This document shows positions 6,121-12,911 of a stretch of 12,911 bases of DNA, in pieces. The DNA comes from Pseudomonadota bacterium (GTDB lineage: Bacteria; Pseudomonadota; Gammaproteobacteria; Steroidobacterales; Steroidobacteraceae), in the NCBI GenBank assembly GCA_021815905.1, contig JAKAZP010000026.1, positions 1-12,911 of the forward strand, given 5' to 3'. The notes under the pieces are model-generated. The model did no database searches. It was not told where the DNA came from and saw nothing but the letters and a program-made list of their open reading frames with translations. The position numbers and the translations under genes were made by a program. Position 1 is the stretch's first letter. The number at the start of each line of letters is the position of its first letter.

Positions 6121-7637
6121 AGAATCTCACCCGGCTGCTGCCGTGCGCCCTGCTCGCACTGCTCGGCGGCTCCGTCCTCACCGCCCACGCCCAGGACGTG
6201 AGCACGTGGTCCGACCGGGGCGATCACCAGGTGGTCGCCATCGGCCACAATGCGCACCTTCCCGCCGGAGAGAGCGCCCAGGAGGTGGTCTCGGTCTTCG
6301 GCTCGACGACCGTCGACGGCGACGTCTCGGACTCGGCCGTCGCGGTGCTCGGCGACCTCACGGTCAACGGCACGGTCTCCAACACCGCGGTGGCGGTGCT
6401 CGGCGACGTCTACATCAACAACAAGGTGCGGGGCGATGTCGTCGGGGTACTCGGCAACGTGACCCTCGGGCCGCAGGCGGTCGTCGAGGGTCAGGTCGTC
6501 GAGATCCTCGGCTCGCTGCACCGGGACCCCGGCGCCGTGATCGACGGCGGCACGGTCCACGTGCTCTCGGGCGTCTTCACCCACGCGGAGAGCCTGCACG
6601 GCTGGATCGGCCGCTGCCTGCTCTACGGCCGTCCGCTCGCGCCGACGCTCGAGATCGGCTGGGCCTGGGGCGTCGCGCTCGGGGCGCTCGCGCTGTATCT
6701 GCTGCTGGCGGCCGTGTTCCGCGACGGCCTGCAGCGTTGCGTCTCGACGCTCGAGAGCCACCCCGGGGAGTCCGTGCTCACCGCGCTCATCGTGACGCTG
6801 CTGGTACCGGTCGTATTGCTCTCGCTGGTGTTCACGGTGGTCGGCATCGCGGTCATTCCGCTCTTCTGGATCGCGCTCATCTGCGTCGGAATCTTCGGCC
6901 GGGTGGTCGCTCTCGGCTGGCTGGGGTCGCGCTGCATTCGCCTGACGCACGCGGGCAGCGGTGCCACACCGGTGATCGATGTCCTCGTGGGAGGTCTGCT
7001 CGTGCTGGCTCTTTACATGGTTCCGGTCCTCGGGCTCATCGTCTACCTGCTGATCGGGATCGTCGGCTTCGGCGCGGTCGCCTACACGATACTGCTCGGC
7101 GCGCGCTCACGGCGCGCCATGGCGCAGTCCGCCGAGCCGCAGCTCGCCGCGGCGGGCGCCATGCCCCCGCCTCCTCCACCGCCTCCCGCCGACGCGGGCG
7201 CCGCCGCCGCCGTCCCGGGGACCGGAGCGCCGGCCGCCGCCGAGCTGCTCTCCGCAACCGCTTACCCGCGCGCGGGGTTCTGGATCCGCATGGTGGCGCT
7301 CCTCATCGATCTGATCCTCGTGGGAGTGGCCCTGAGCCTCCTGGACCACTTCACGCAGGCAACGCTCGTCGTGCTCGCCACCTACGGAGCCATCATGTGG
7401 AAGATGAAAGGCACGACGATCGGCGGCATCGTGTTCGATCTGAAAGTGGTGCGCCTCGACGGCCGGCCGGTGGACTGGAGCACCGCCATCGTGCGCGCGC
7501 TCGGCTGCTTCCTCTCGCTCGTGGTCGCCTGCCTCGGATTCATCTGGATCGCCTTCGATCGGGAGCACCAGGCCTGGCACGACAAGATCGCGGGCACGGT
7601 GGTGGTGCGCGTGCCCAAGGGCGTAGGACTGGTGTAG
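6117..7637 (+). CDS. Exported beta-repeat / transmembrane / RDD-domain fusion protein
   Basis: A 506-residue protein with an unusual three-part build. Residues 1-26 are a signal peptide ending in Ala-His-Ala-Gln. Residues 38-151 hold about six short repeats of 16-19 residues around a V-V-x-V-[LF]-G-[DNS] core (VVSVFGSTTVDGDV, VAVLGDLTVNGTV, VAVLGDVYINNKV, VVGVLGNVTLGPQ, VVEILGSLHRDPG), like the beta-helix of bactofilin/polymer-forming proteins, here placed in the periplasm. Four or so hydrophobic helices follow (about 183-202, 219-246, 247-268, 286-328). After a Pro/Ala linker (349-376, with eight consecutive Pro) comes an RDD membrane domain (383-500) with RAGFWIRMVALLIDLI and the closing FDREHQAWHDKIAGTVVV motif. 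ATG 6117 is chosen because it overlaps the previous stop (ATGA) and begins the signal peptide. It may sense or stabilise the envelope in the same pathway as the sigma factor; the function is not known. Confidence 0.88.
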   Translation: MKNLTRLLPCALLALLGGSVLTAHAQDVSTWSDRGDHQVVAIGHNAHLPAGESAQEVVSVFGSTTVDGDVSDSAVAVLGDLTVNGTVSNTAVAVLGDVYINNKVRGDVVGVLGNVTLGPQAVVEGQVVEILGSLHRDPGAVIDGGTVHVLSGVFTHAESLHGWIGRCLLYGRPLAPTLEIGWAWGVALGALALYLLLAAVFRDGLQRCVSTLESHPGESVLTALIVTLLVPVVLLSLVFTVVGIAVIPLFWIALICVGIFGRVVALGWLGSRCIRLTHAGSGATPVIDVLVGGLLVLALYMVPVLGLIVYLLIGIVGFGAVAYTILLGARSRRAMAQSAEPQLAAAGAMPPPPPPPPADAGAAAAVPGTGAPAAAELLSATAYPRAGFWIRMVALLIDLILVGVALSLLDHFTQATLVVLATYGAIMWKMKGTTIGGIVFDLKVVRLDGRPVDWSTAIVRALGCFLSLVVACLGFIWIAFDREHQAWHDKIAGTVVVRVPKGVGLV

Positions 7638-7646
7638 GAGACTCCT

Positions 7647-8954
7647 TTGCACGCCAAATCGGAAAGAGAGCCGGCCGCCGCACTGCGCACCGGCACCGGC
7701 ACGGAGCCGGGCTCGCCGCCGGAGCATCCGCCGGCGGGGACCCGTCAGTCCCCGATGGCATGGCTCGGCCGCGAGGCCGCCCCCGGCGAGCCCCCGGCAC
7801 AGGAACGCGCCGCGCCTTCCGGCGTGCCCCCCCTCGGCGTCTGGCCGCGCAAGCGGCTGCGCCTCATCGGCGGCGCCGCGCTCGCCCTCGCGGTCGCGGC
7901 GGCGCTGTGGCTGCACTTCGCCACCCGGGCCCCCGCCGGCGTGCCGCTCGCCGACCAGCACCACATTCCGCTCGTCAGCGTCATGGTCCCCGGCGTGCGG
8001 CCGGTGGCCACGCAGGTGATGGTGACCGGCACCATCGAGGCGCGCCACGATCTGCCGATCGGCGATGCCGGACAGGCCGGCCGCATCGATGCGGTGTACG
8101 TGCAGGTCGGCGACCATGTCAGAAAGGGCCAGGTGCTCGCGCAGCTCGATGACTCGGTGCTCGCGCCGCAGGTCAGCGAGCTCGTCGCCTCCCTCTCGCG
8201 TGCGCAGGCCCAGGCGAAGCTCTCGGCGGCGGAATATCGCCGCGCGCTGGCCATCGGCCCGCAGGGAGGACTGTCCGCGCAGAACATCGAGCAGACGCAG
8301 GCCACCGCGGACATGGACGCCGCCAACGTCAAGATGGTGGCGGCGCAGCTGGCGCAGAAGCGCGCCGACCTGGCGCTGACCCGCGTCGTGGCGCCGGTGT
8401 CGGGCATCGTGCTCACCCGCAGCGCGGAAGTCGGTCAGGTCGCGAGCCCCGGCGGCCCCGCGCTCTTCACCATCGAGGACGGCGGCAAGGTCGAGCTGGT
8501 CGGTCAGGTCGCGGAGCAGGACCTGTCGGCCCTCAGGGTCGGCCAGCGCGCCTCGGTGCAACTGGTCGGCTATCCGCAGCCGTTCCCGGGCCGCATCTGG
8601 CTGCTCGGCGCCACCATCGATCCGCAGAACCGGCTCGGGCAAGTGCGCATCGCGCTCGATCCCAACTCCGCGCTGCGCCCGGGCGCCTTCGCGCACGCCA
8701 CCATCCTGGTCAGCCGGGCCGAGCGGCCGGTCGTGCCGCAGACGGCCATCCAGTCGGACGGCTCGGGAACCTATGTCTACATCGTGAACGGTCGCGGCCG
8801 GGTCGTGCGGCGCAACGTGCAGGTGGGCAACGCCATCGCCTCGGGCGTGGTCGTCACCCGGGGCTTGAGCGGTCGCGAGCGCGTGGTGAGCCTCGCGGGC
8901 GGGTTCCTGCAAAGCGGCGAAGCCGTCGACGTGGCGGAGAGCAAGCACACGTGA
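7647..8954 (+). CDS. RND efflux pump periplasmic adaptor (membrane fusion protein)
   Basis: A 435-residue membrane fusion protein of the HlyD/AcrA type that would bridge the inner-membrane RND pump and an outer-membrane channel. Order: an unusual Pro/Ala-rich cytosolic N-terminal extension (1-70), one anchoring helix (72-92) instead of a lipoprotein signal, lipoyl half-motifs at about 133-170 (IDAVYVQVGDHVRKGQVLAQLDD) and 244-275 (TRVVAPVSGIVL), a helical hairpin between them (171-243), a beta-barrel (282-355) and a membrane-proximal domain (356-430). The start is TTG 7647, supported by TAGGAG (7635-7640) six bases upstream and overlapping the stop of the preceding gene; ATG 7755 would delete 36 residues and has no comparable site. 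Its stop overlaps the pump's GTG (GTGA), so the two are translationally coupled. Confidence 0.93.
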   Translation: MHAKSEREPAAALRTGTGTEPGSPPEHPPAGTRQSPMAWLGREAAPGEPPAQERAAPSGVPPLGVWPRKRLRLIGGAALALAVAAALWLHFATRAPAGVPLADQHHIPLVSVMVPGVRPVATQVMVTGTIEARHDLPIGDAGQAGRIDAVYVQVGDHVRKGQVLAQLDDSVLAPQVSELVASLSRAQAQAKLSAAEYRRALAIGPQGGLSAQNIEQTQATADMDAANVKMVAAQLAQKRADLALTRVVAPVSGIVLTRSAEVGQVASPGGPALFTIEDGGKVELVGQVAEQDLSALRVGQRASVQLVGYPQPFPGRIWLLGATIDPQNRLGQVRIALDPNSALRPGAFAHATILVSRAERPVVPQTAIQSDGSGTYVYIVNGRGRVVRRNVQVGNAIASGVVVTRGLSGRERVVSLAGGFLQSGEAVDVAESKHT

Positions 8955-11900
8955 GGAAGCTCTCCGCCTGGGCGATCCGGCACCCGCTGCCGCCCATCGT
9001 GATCTTCACCGTGCTGCTGCTCGTCGGCGCGGTCGCATTCATACGGCTGCCGGTCACGCTCAACCCGCACATCTCCTACCCCATCGTGTCGGTGACGGTC
9101 AGCCAGCCGGGCGCCGCGCCCGAGGAAGTCCAGACGCAGATCGTGCGGCGCGTCGAGGCGGCCGTGGCCGGGATCGGCAACATCCGCCACATCTTCTCCA
9201 CGGCGTACGAGGGGGGCGAGGAGACCGACGTCCAGTTCCAGATCGGCACGCCGATCGATCGCGCGGTGGAGGAAGTGCGGGACTCGGTCTCCCAGGTGCG
9301 CCCCGATCTGCCGGCCGACATCATGCCTCCCGTGATCCGGCGGGTGAACGTCTCGGGCGGACCGATCGGGTATTACGCCGTGAGCTCGACCACCATGAGC
9401 GCGCGACAGCTCTCCTGGTTCGTCGATGACACCGTCACCAAGACGCTGTTGACCATCCCGGGCGTCGCGCAGGTATCCCGCTACGGCGGCGTGGACCGGG
9501 AGATCCGCGTGGAGCTCGACCCGGCGCGCATGCAGGCGCTCGGCATCACCGCCTCGCAGGTGAACGATCAGCTCGACAACCTCAACGTCGACCTGCCCGG
9601 AGGTCGGGCGGACCTCGGCGACGGCGAGCAGACCATCCGGGTGCTCGGCGGCGCCCACACCGCGCAGCAGCTCTCGCAGACCCAGATCGTGCTGCCCGGA
9701 GGCCGCTTCGCGCGGCTCGGCGACATCGCCACCGTGCGCGACGGGGCCGCCGAGGTGCGCGACATCGAGCTCTACGACGGCCAGCCGGCCATCTCCTTTG
9801 CCGTCTCGCGCGCGCGCGGCTCATCGGACGTGTCCGTGCTGCGCGGCGTGCAGGCCGAGCTCGCGAACATCCGCAAGGAGAATCCCCGCGTCCGGATCAA
9901 CCGGACCTTCACCTCCGTCACCTACACCGAGCAGGAATATCACTCGGCGATCACCGCGCTGATCGAGGGCTCGATCCTCGCGGTGCTGGTGGTGTGGCTG
10001 TTCCTGCGCGATACGCGCGCGACGCTCGTGTCCGCGCTCGCCATCCCGCTGTCGGCCATTCCCACCTTCGCATTCATGAAGTGGATGGGATTCACGCTCA
10101 ACTTCATCAGCCTGCTGGCGCTGTCGCTGGTCACGGGCGTGCTGGTGGACGACGCCATCGTCGAGATCGAGAACATCGTGCGCCACAAGCGCATGGGCAA
10201 GAGCGCGCTGCAGGCCTCGCTGGATGCCGCCGACCAGATCGCGCTCGCGGTGGTGGCGACCTCCTGCACCATCATCGCGGTGTTCGTGCCGGTGAGCTTC
10301 ATGGGAGGCATCATCGGGCAGTACTTCATCCAGTTCGGACTGACGGTGGCCTCGGCGGTGTTCTTCTCGCTCATGGTGGCGCGCCTGCTGACGCCGGTGA
10401 TCGCCGCCTACACGCTGAAGTCCGATCCGCTGCCCGAGCTCCGCGACGGGCCGATCATGGCCTGGTACCTGAAGGTGCTGCACTGGTGCGCGGTGCACCG
10501 CTGGAAGACCATCCTGTTCGGCGTGTTGTTTTTCGCCGCTTCCGTGGTCGGGCTCGCGCTCATTCCCAAGACCTTCATAGCGCAGTCGGACGAGAGCAAC
10601 GCGGCGCTGCACATCGAGCTGCCCCCCGGCGTGCAGCTCGCCGACACCGCGAAGGTCGCGAAGCGGGTCTACGGAATCCTCGCCCGCGCCCCGGAGGTGA
10701 CCGGCATCTACGAGTCGATCGGCGGCGGCGGCAGCGATGTGCGCGATGCGAACTTCTACATCACGCTGGTCCCGCCCGACCGGCGCAAGCTGAGCCAGCA
10801 GCAGTGGCAGGACAGGATGATCCGGCGGCTGCGCACCATTCCCGATGCGCGCATCTATTTCCAGAACTTCAACGGCGGCAGCGACGGCCACGACATCACC
10901 ATCGACCTCACCGGGGACAACCTCGCGCTGCTCGAGCGCACCGCGCGCAAGGTGATGGGGCAGATGGCAGGGCTGCACGACCTGCGCGGCGTCAGCTCCG
11001 AGGACGGCCTGCCGCGGCCGGAGATCCGCATCACGCCGCGCTTCGACCTCGCGGCCCAACTCGGGGTCACGGTGGCGGACATCAGCCAGACCATCCGCAT
11101 CGCCACCATGGGCGATCTGATGCAGAACGACGCCAAGTTCACCCTGCCGAACCGTCAGATCCCGATCCTCGTCAGCCTGAGGCGCTCGGCGCGCGGCGAT
11201 CTCGCGACGCTCGAGAACCTGCCCGTGCCGACCTCCGGCGCCGGCTCCGTGCCGCTCAAATCGGTCGCCGATTTCAGCTTCGGCGAGGGACCGACCTCGA
11301 TCCACAGCCGTGACCAGCATCTGCGCATCGCGATCGATGCCGATCTGAACGGCGTGCAGCTCGGGGAGGCGATGAAGGAGATTCACGCCCTGCCGGCGCT
11401 CGAGCATCTGCCCCCCGGCGTGCGCCTGGTGCAGACCGGCAACGCACGGCTGATGAAGGAGCTGTTCACCGACTTCGTCATCGCCATGGGCACGGGCATC
11501 CTCATGGTGTTCGCGGTGCTGGTGCTGCTGTTCGCGCGGGTGCTGCAGCCGCTCACCATCCTGTCCTCCCTGCCGCTCTCCCTCGGCGGGGCGGTGGCGG
11601 CGCTGTGGCTCACCGACAATCCGCTCTCCCTCGGGGTGATGATCGGATTCCTGATGCTCATGGGCATCGTCGCGAAGAACTCCATCCTGCTCGTCGACTT
11701 CGCGATCGAGGAGATGCGCGCCGGCAAGAATCGGCTCGAAGCCCTGCTCGAGGCCGGCCACAAGCGCGCCCGTCCCATCGTGATGACCACCGTGGCGATG
11801 GTGGCGGGCATGCTGCCGGTGGCGCTGGTCGTCGGCGACGCGTTTCGCGCGCCCATGGCGATCGGTGTGATCGGCGGCCTGATCACCTCCACGGGACTGA

Positions 11901-12025
11901 CGCTGATCGTGATTCCCGCCGCCTTCACCGTGATCGATGACATCGAGCGCTGGCTCGGCCCGAGGATCGGGCGCGCGCTGCTCGCGCAGTCGCCGCCGGC
12001 CGCCGCGCCGGTCGAGGCCCGATGA
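8951..12025 (+). CDS. RND multidrug efflux transporter, HAE-1 family
   Basis: A 1024-residue AcrB/MexB-like inner-membrane pump of complete length, driven by the proton gradient and exporting hydrophobic or amphiphilic compounds. It shows the internal duplication of the family: TM1 (about 14-32) followed by a large periplasmic porter loop (33-335), helices 2-6, then TM7 (about 521-539) with a second periplasmic loop and helices 8-12. The proton-relay residues are in place: D400 and D401 in GVLVDDAIVEIEN (TM4) and K909 in GIVAKNSILLVDF (TM10). The porter signature SQPGAAPEEVQTQIVRRVE (51-69) is also typical. The substrate is not predictable from sequence. Start GTG 8951 overlaps the adaptor stop. 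No outer-membrane factor gene follows before the convergent TPR gene, so a TolC-like channel must be supplied from elsewhere. Confidence 0.95.
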   Translation: MRKLSAWAIRHPLPPIVIFTVLLLVGAVAFIRLPVTLNPHISYPIVSVTVSQPGAAPEEVQTQIVRRVEAAVAGIGNIRHIFSTAYEGGEETDVQFQIGTPIDRAVEEVRDSVSQVRPDLPADIMPPVIRRVNVSGGPIGYYAVSSTTMSARQLSWFVDDTVTKTLLTIPGVAQVSRYGGVDREIRVELDPARMQALGITASQVNDQLDNLNVDLPGGRADLGDGEQTIRVLGGAHTAQQLSQTQIVLPGGRFARLGDIATVRDGAAEVRDIELYDGQPAISFAVSRARGSSDVSVLRGVQAELANIRKENPRVRINRTFTSVTYTEQEYHSAITALIEGSILAVLVVWLFLRDTRATLVSALAIPLSAIPTFAFMKWMGFTLNFISLLALSLVTGVLVDDAIVEIENIVRHKRMGKSALQASLDAADQIALAVVATSCTIIAVFVPVSFMGGIIGQYFIQFGLTVASAVFFSLMVARLLTPVIAAYTLKSDPLPELRDGPIMAWYLKVLHWCAVHRWKTILFGVLFFAASVVGLALIPKTFIAQSDESNAALHIELPPGVQLADTAKVAKRVYGILARAPEVTGIYESIGGGGSDVRDANFYITLVPPDRRKLSQQQWQDRMIRRLRTIPDARIYFQNFNGGSDGHDITIDLTGDNLALLERTARKVMGQMAGLHDLRGVSSEDGLPRPEIRITPRFDLAAQLGVTVADISQTIRIATMGDLMQNDAKFTLPNRQIPILVSLRRSARGDLATLENLPVPTSGAGSVPLKSVADFSFGEGPTSIHSRDQHLRIAIDADLNGVQLGEAMKEIHALPALEHLPPGVRLVQTGNARLMKELFTDFVIAMGTGILMVFAVLVLLFARVLQPLTILSSLPLSLGGAVAALWLTDNPLSLGVMIGFLMLMGIVAKNSILLVDFAIEEMRAGKNRLEALLEAGHKRARPIVMTTVAMVAGMLPVALVVGDAFRAPMAIGVIGGLITSTGLTLIVIPAAFTVIDDIERWLGPRIGRALLAQSPPAAAPVEAR

Positions 12026-12069
12026 CCGGCGCAGGGCGAGGCGCGGCAACCGGCGGTGTGATCGGTGCC

Positions 12070-12086
12070 GCGCCCCTCAGGGGCGC
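12070..12086. terminator. Hairpin between convergent genes, possible terminator
   Basis: A perfect 7-bp inverted repeat, GCGCCCC-tca-GGGGCGC, lies 45 bp after the pump stop and includes the stop codon of the convergent TPR gene. Its position would suit a bidirectional terminator, but neither strand has a T-run after it. It could equally just reduce read-through or stabilise 3' ends. Confidence 0.3.
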
Positions 12087-12911
12087 ACGCCGTAGTGGGC
12101 GAACAGGTCACCGATGTCGTACGAGAGTTCCGTCGCCTCGCGGATGTCGGCGCGCCCGCGCCGGGTCTTCCCCTCCCTCAGCTCGCAGATGCCGCGACCG
12201 TAACGGGGGAGCGGAGCGATCGAGTCGAGCTTCAACGCCGCATCGTACGCGGTGATCGCCTGCCGGCAGCGCCCGAGCCTCAGCAGCACGAACCCGCGGC
12301 TGTTCAGAACCGTGTAGTTGTCCGGCGCCTTCCGGAGCGCCGAGTCGCAGTCGGCGAGCGCTGTTTGCAGCTCGACACCGGCGGTGGCGAGCTGCCAGCA
12401 GGTGTCGGTGAAGGCGACCGCGGTCCGCAGCCGGCGCTGCGCGTCGTCGAAGTCCCGCTTCGCGAGCCGCCCGCGGCCGGATCTCTCGTAGGCGATGCCC
12501 CGCTCGACCCGCATCAGTTCGGAATCGCCGTACTTCTCGAGCGCGGACGTCAGTGTCGAGACTGCCTGCCGGTCGTGCCCAGCCGCCAGCTGCACCTCGG
12601 CGAGCATCAGGATCGCCTCTCCCGAGGCGGGGTCGAGGCTCAACGCCTTCTCGAGGTCCGCGCCCCGCCCCGCCAGGTCGCTCCAGGGACGGTAACTGGC
12701 GAGCGCCAGATAGGTCGGGGCGGTCGGTGACAACGCGATGGCGTGAGCGAATGCCGCCCGCGCCGGCGCGCGCCGGTGCAGCGCGGTGTCGATCGCGCCG
12801 GCCATCAGGTAGGCGTAAGGGTTGCTGCGATCGGCGGCGACCACGCGCTGCGCCTGTCGCAGCGCCTCGGCGTCCCGGCCCTGCTGATGGAGGAGCGACG
12901 CCCGCATGCCG
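12077..12911 (-). CDS. TPR-repeat protein (N-terminus beyond the window)
   Basis: The frame is open to the right edge (278 codons), and the codon before the first in-frame Met at 12907 is Gly with no stop, so the true start probably lies outside. The visible part is built from tetratricopeptide-like helical pairs: AYLMAGAIDTALHRRAPARAAFAHAIAL, GEAILMLAEVQLAAGHDRQAVSTLTSAL, VERGIAYERSGRGRLAKRDFDDA, and a clear last pair TVLNSRGFVLLRLGRCRQAITAYDAALKLD followed by PRYGRGICELREGKTRRGRADIREA. It ends with the short tail DLFAHYGVRP. TPR proteins are scaffolds for protein contacts; the partner cannot be deduced. It converges on the RND operon and is unlikely to belong to it. Confidence 0.85.
   Translation of the reverse strand, partial: GMRASLLHQQGRDAEALRQAQRVVAADRSNPYAYLMAGAIDTALHRRAPARAAFAHAIALSPTAPTYLALASYRPWSDLAGRGADLEKALSLDPASGEAILMLAEVQLAAGHDRQAVSTLTSALEKYGDSELMRVERGIAYERSGRGRLAKRDFDDAQRRLRTAVAFTDTCWQLATAGVELQTALADCDSALRKAPDNYTVLNSRGFVLLRLGRCRQAITAYDAALKLDSIAPLPRYGRGICELREGKTRRGRADIREATELSYDIGDLFAHYGVRP

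Noticed and set aside
7107..8948. 613-aa minus-strand open frame opposite the adaptor
   Set aside because: It is antisense to the adaptor and RDD gene with no domain or ribosome binding site; a GC-driven shadow.
9821..12049. 742-aa minus-strand open frame opposite the RND pump
   Set aside because: It is His/Gln/Arg-rich low-complexity translation antisense to a clearly conserved transporter.

Overview
The window is GC-rich and densely coding, with ATGA/GTGA start-stop overlaps throughout. It looks like a chromosomal segment from a GC-rich Gram-negative bacterium: there is an RND efflux pump with a periplasmic adaptor, exported proteins, and a tRNA-Ile(CAU) of proteobacterial type. Pseudomonadota (beta or gamma) is my inference. 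The sequence alone does not fix the genus.

Layout, left to right. (1) At 1-627 on the minus strand is the 5' part of an exported protein of unknown function that runs off the left edge; it has a signal peptide and a strong ribosome binding site. (2) At 701-1053 (minus) is a tRNA-Ile(CAU) gene split directly after its anticodon by a 280-nt group I intron. The intron has recognisable P1-P9 elements and no internal protein. (3) At 1135-4789 (minus) is a compact operon: a GFA/CENP-V family zinc protein, a two-helix DUF3311 protein, an SSS-family sodium:solute symporter, and an amidase-signature hydrolase. The logic appears to be uptake of an organic solute followed by amide hydrolysis. (4) At 4790-5029 is the divergent control region, with two inverted repeats. 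(5) At 5030-12025 (plus) is a five-gene operon: an ECF sigma factor, a small membrane protein in the anti-sigma position, an exported beta-repeat/transmembrane/RDD fusion protein, an RND periplasmic adaptor, and a 1024-aa HAE-1-type RND pump. (6) At 12077-12911 (minus) is a convergent TPR protein whose N-terminus lies beyond the right edge.

Two things stand out. The first is the intron-split tRNA, which must self-splice to give the tRNA that (after lysidine modification) reads AUA codons. The second is the sigma / putative anti-sigma / beta-repeat-RDD / RND operon. It looks like a self-contained envelope-sensing and efflux module built around an unusual fusion protein. No outer-membrane channel gene is present in the window, so the pump presumably borrows one encoded elsewhere.
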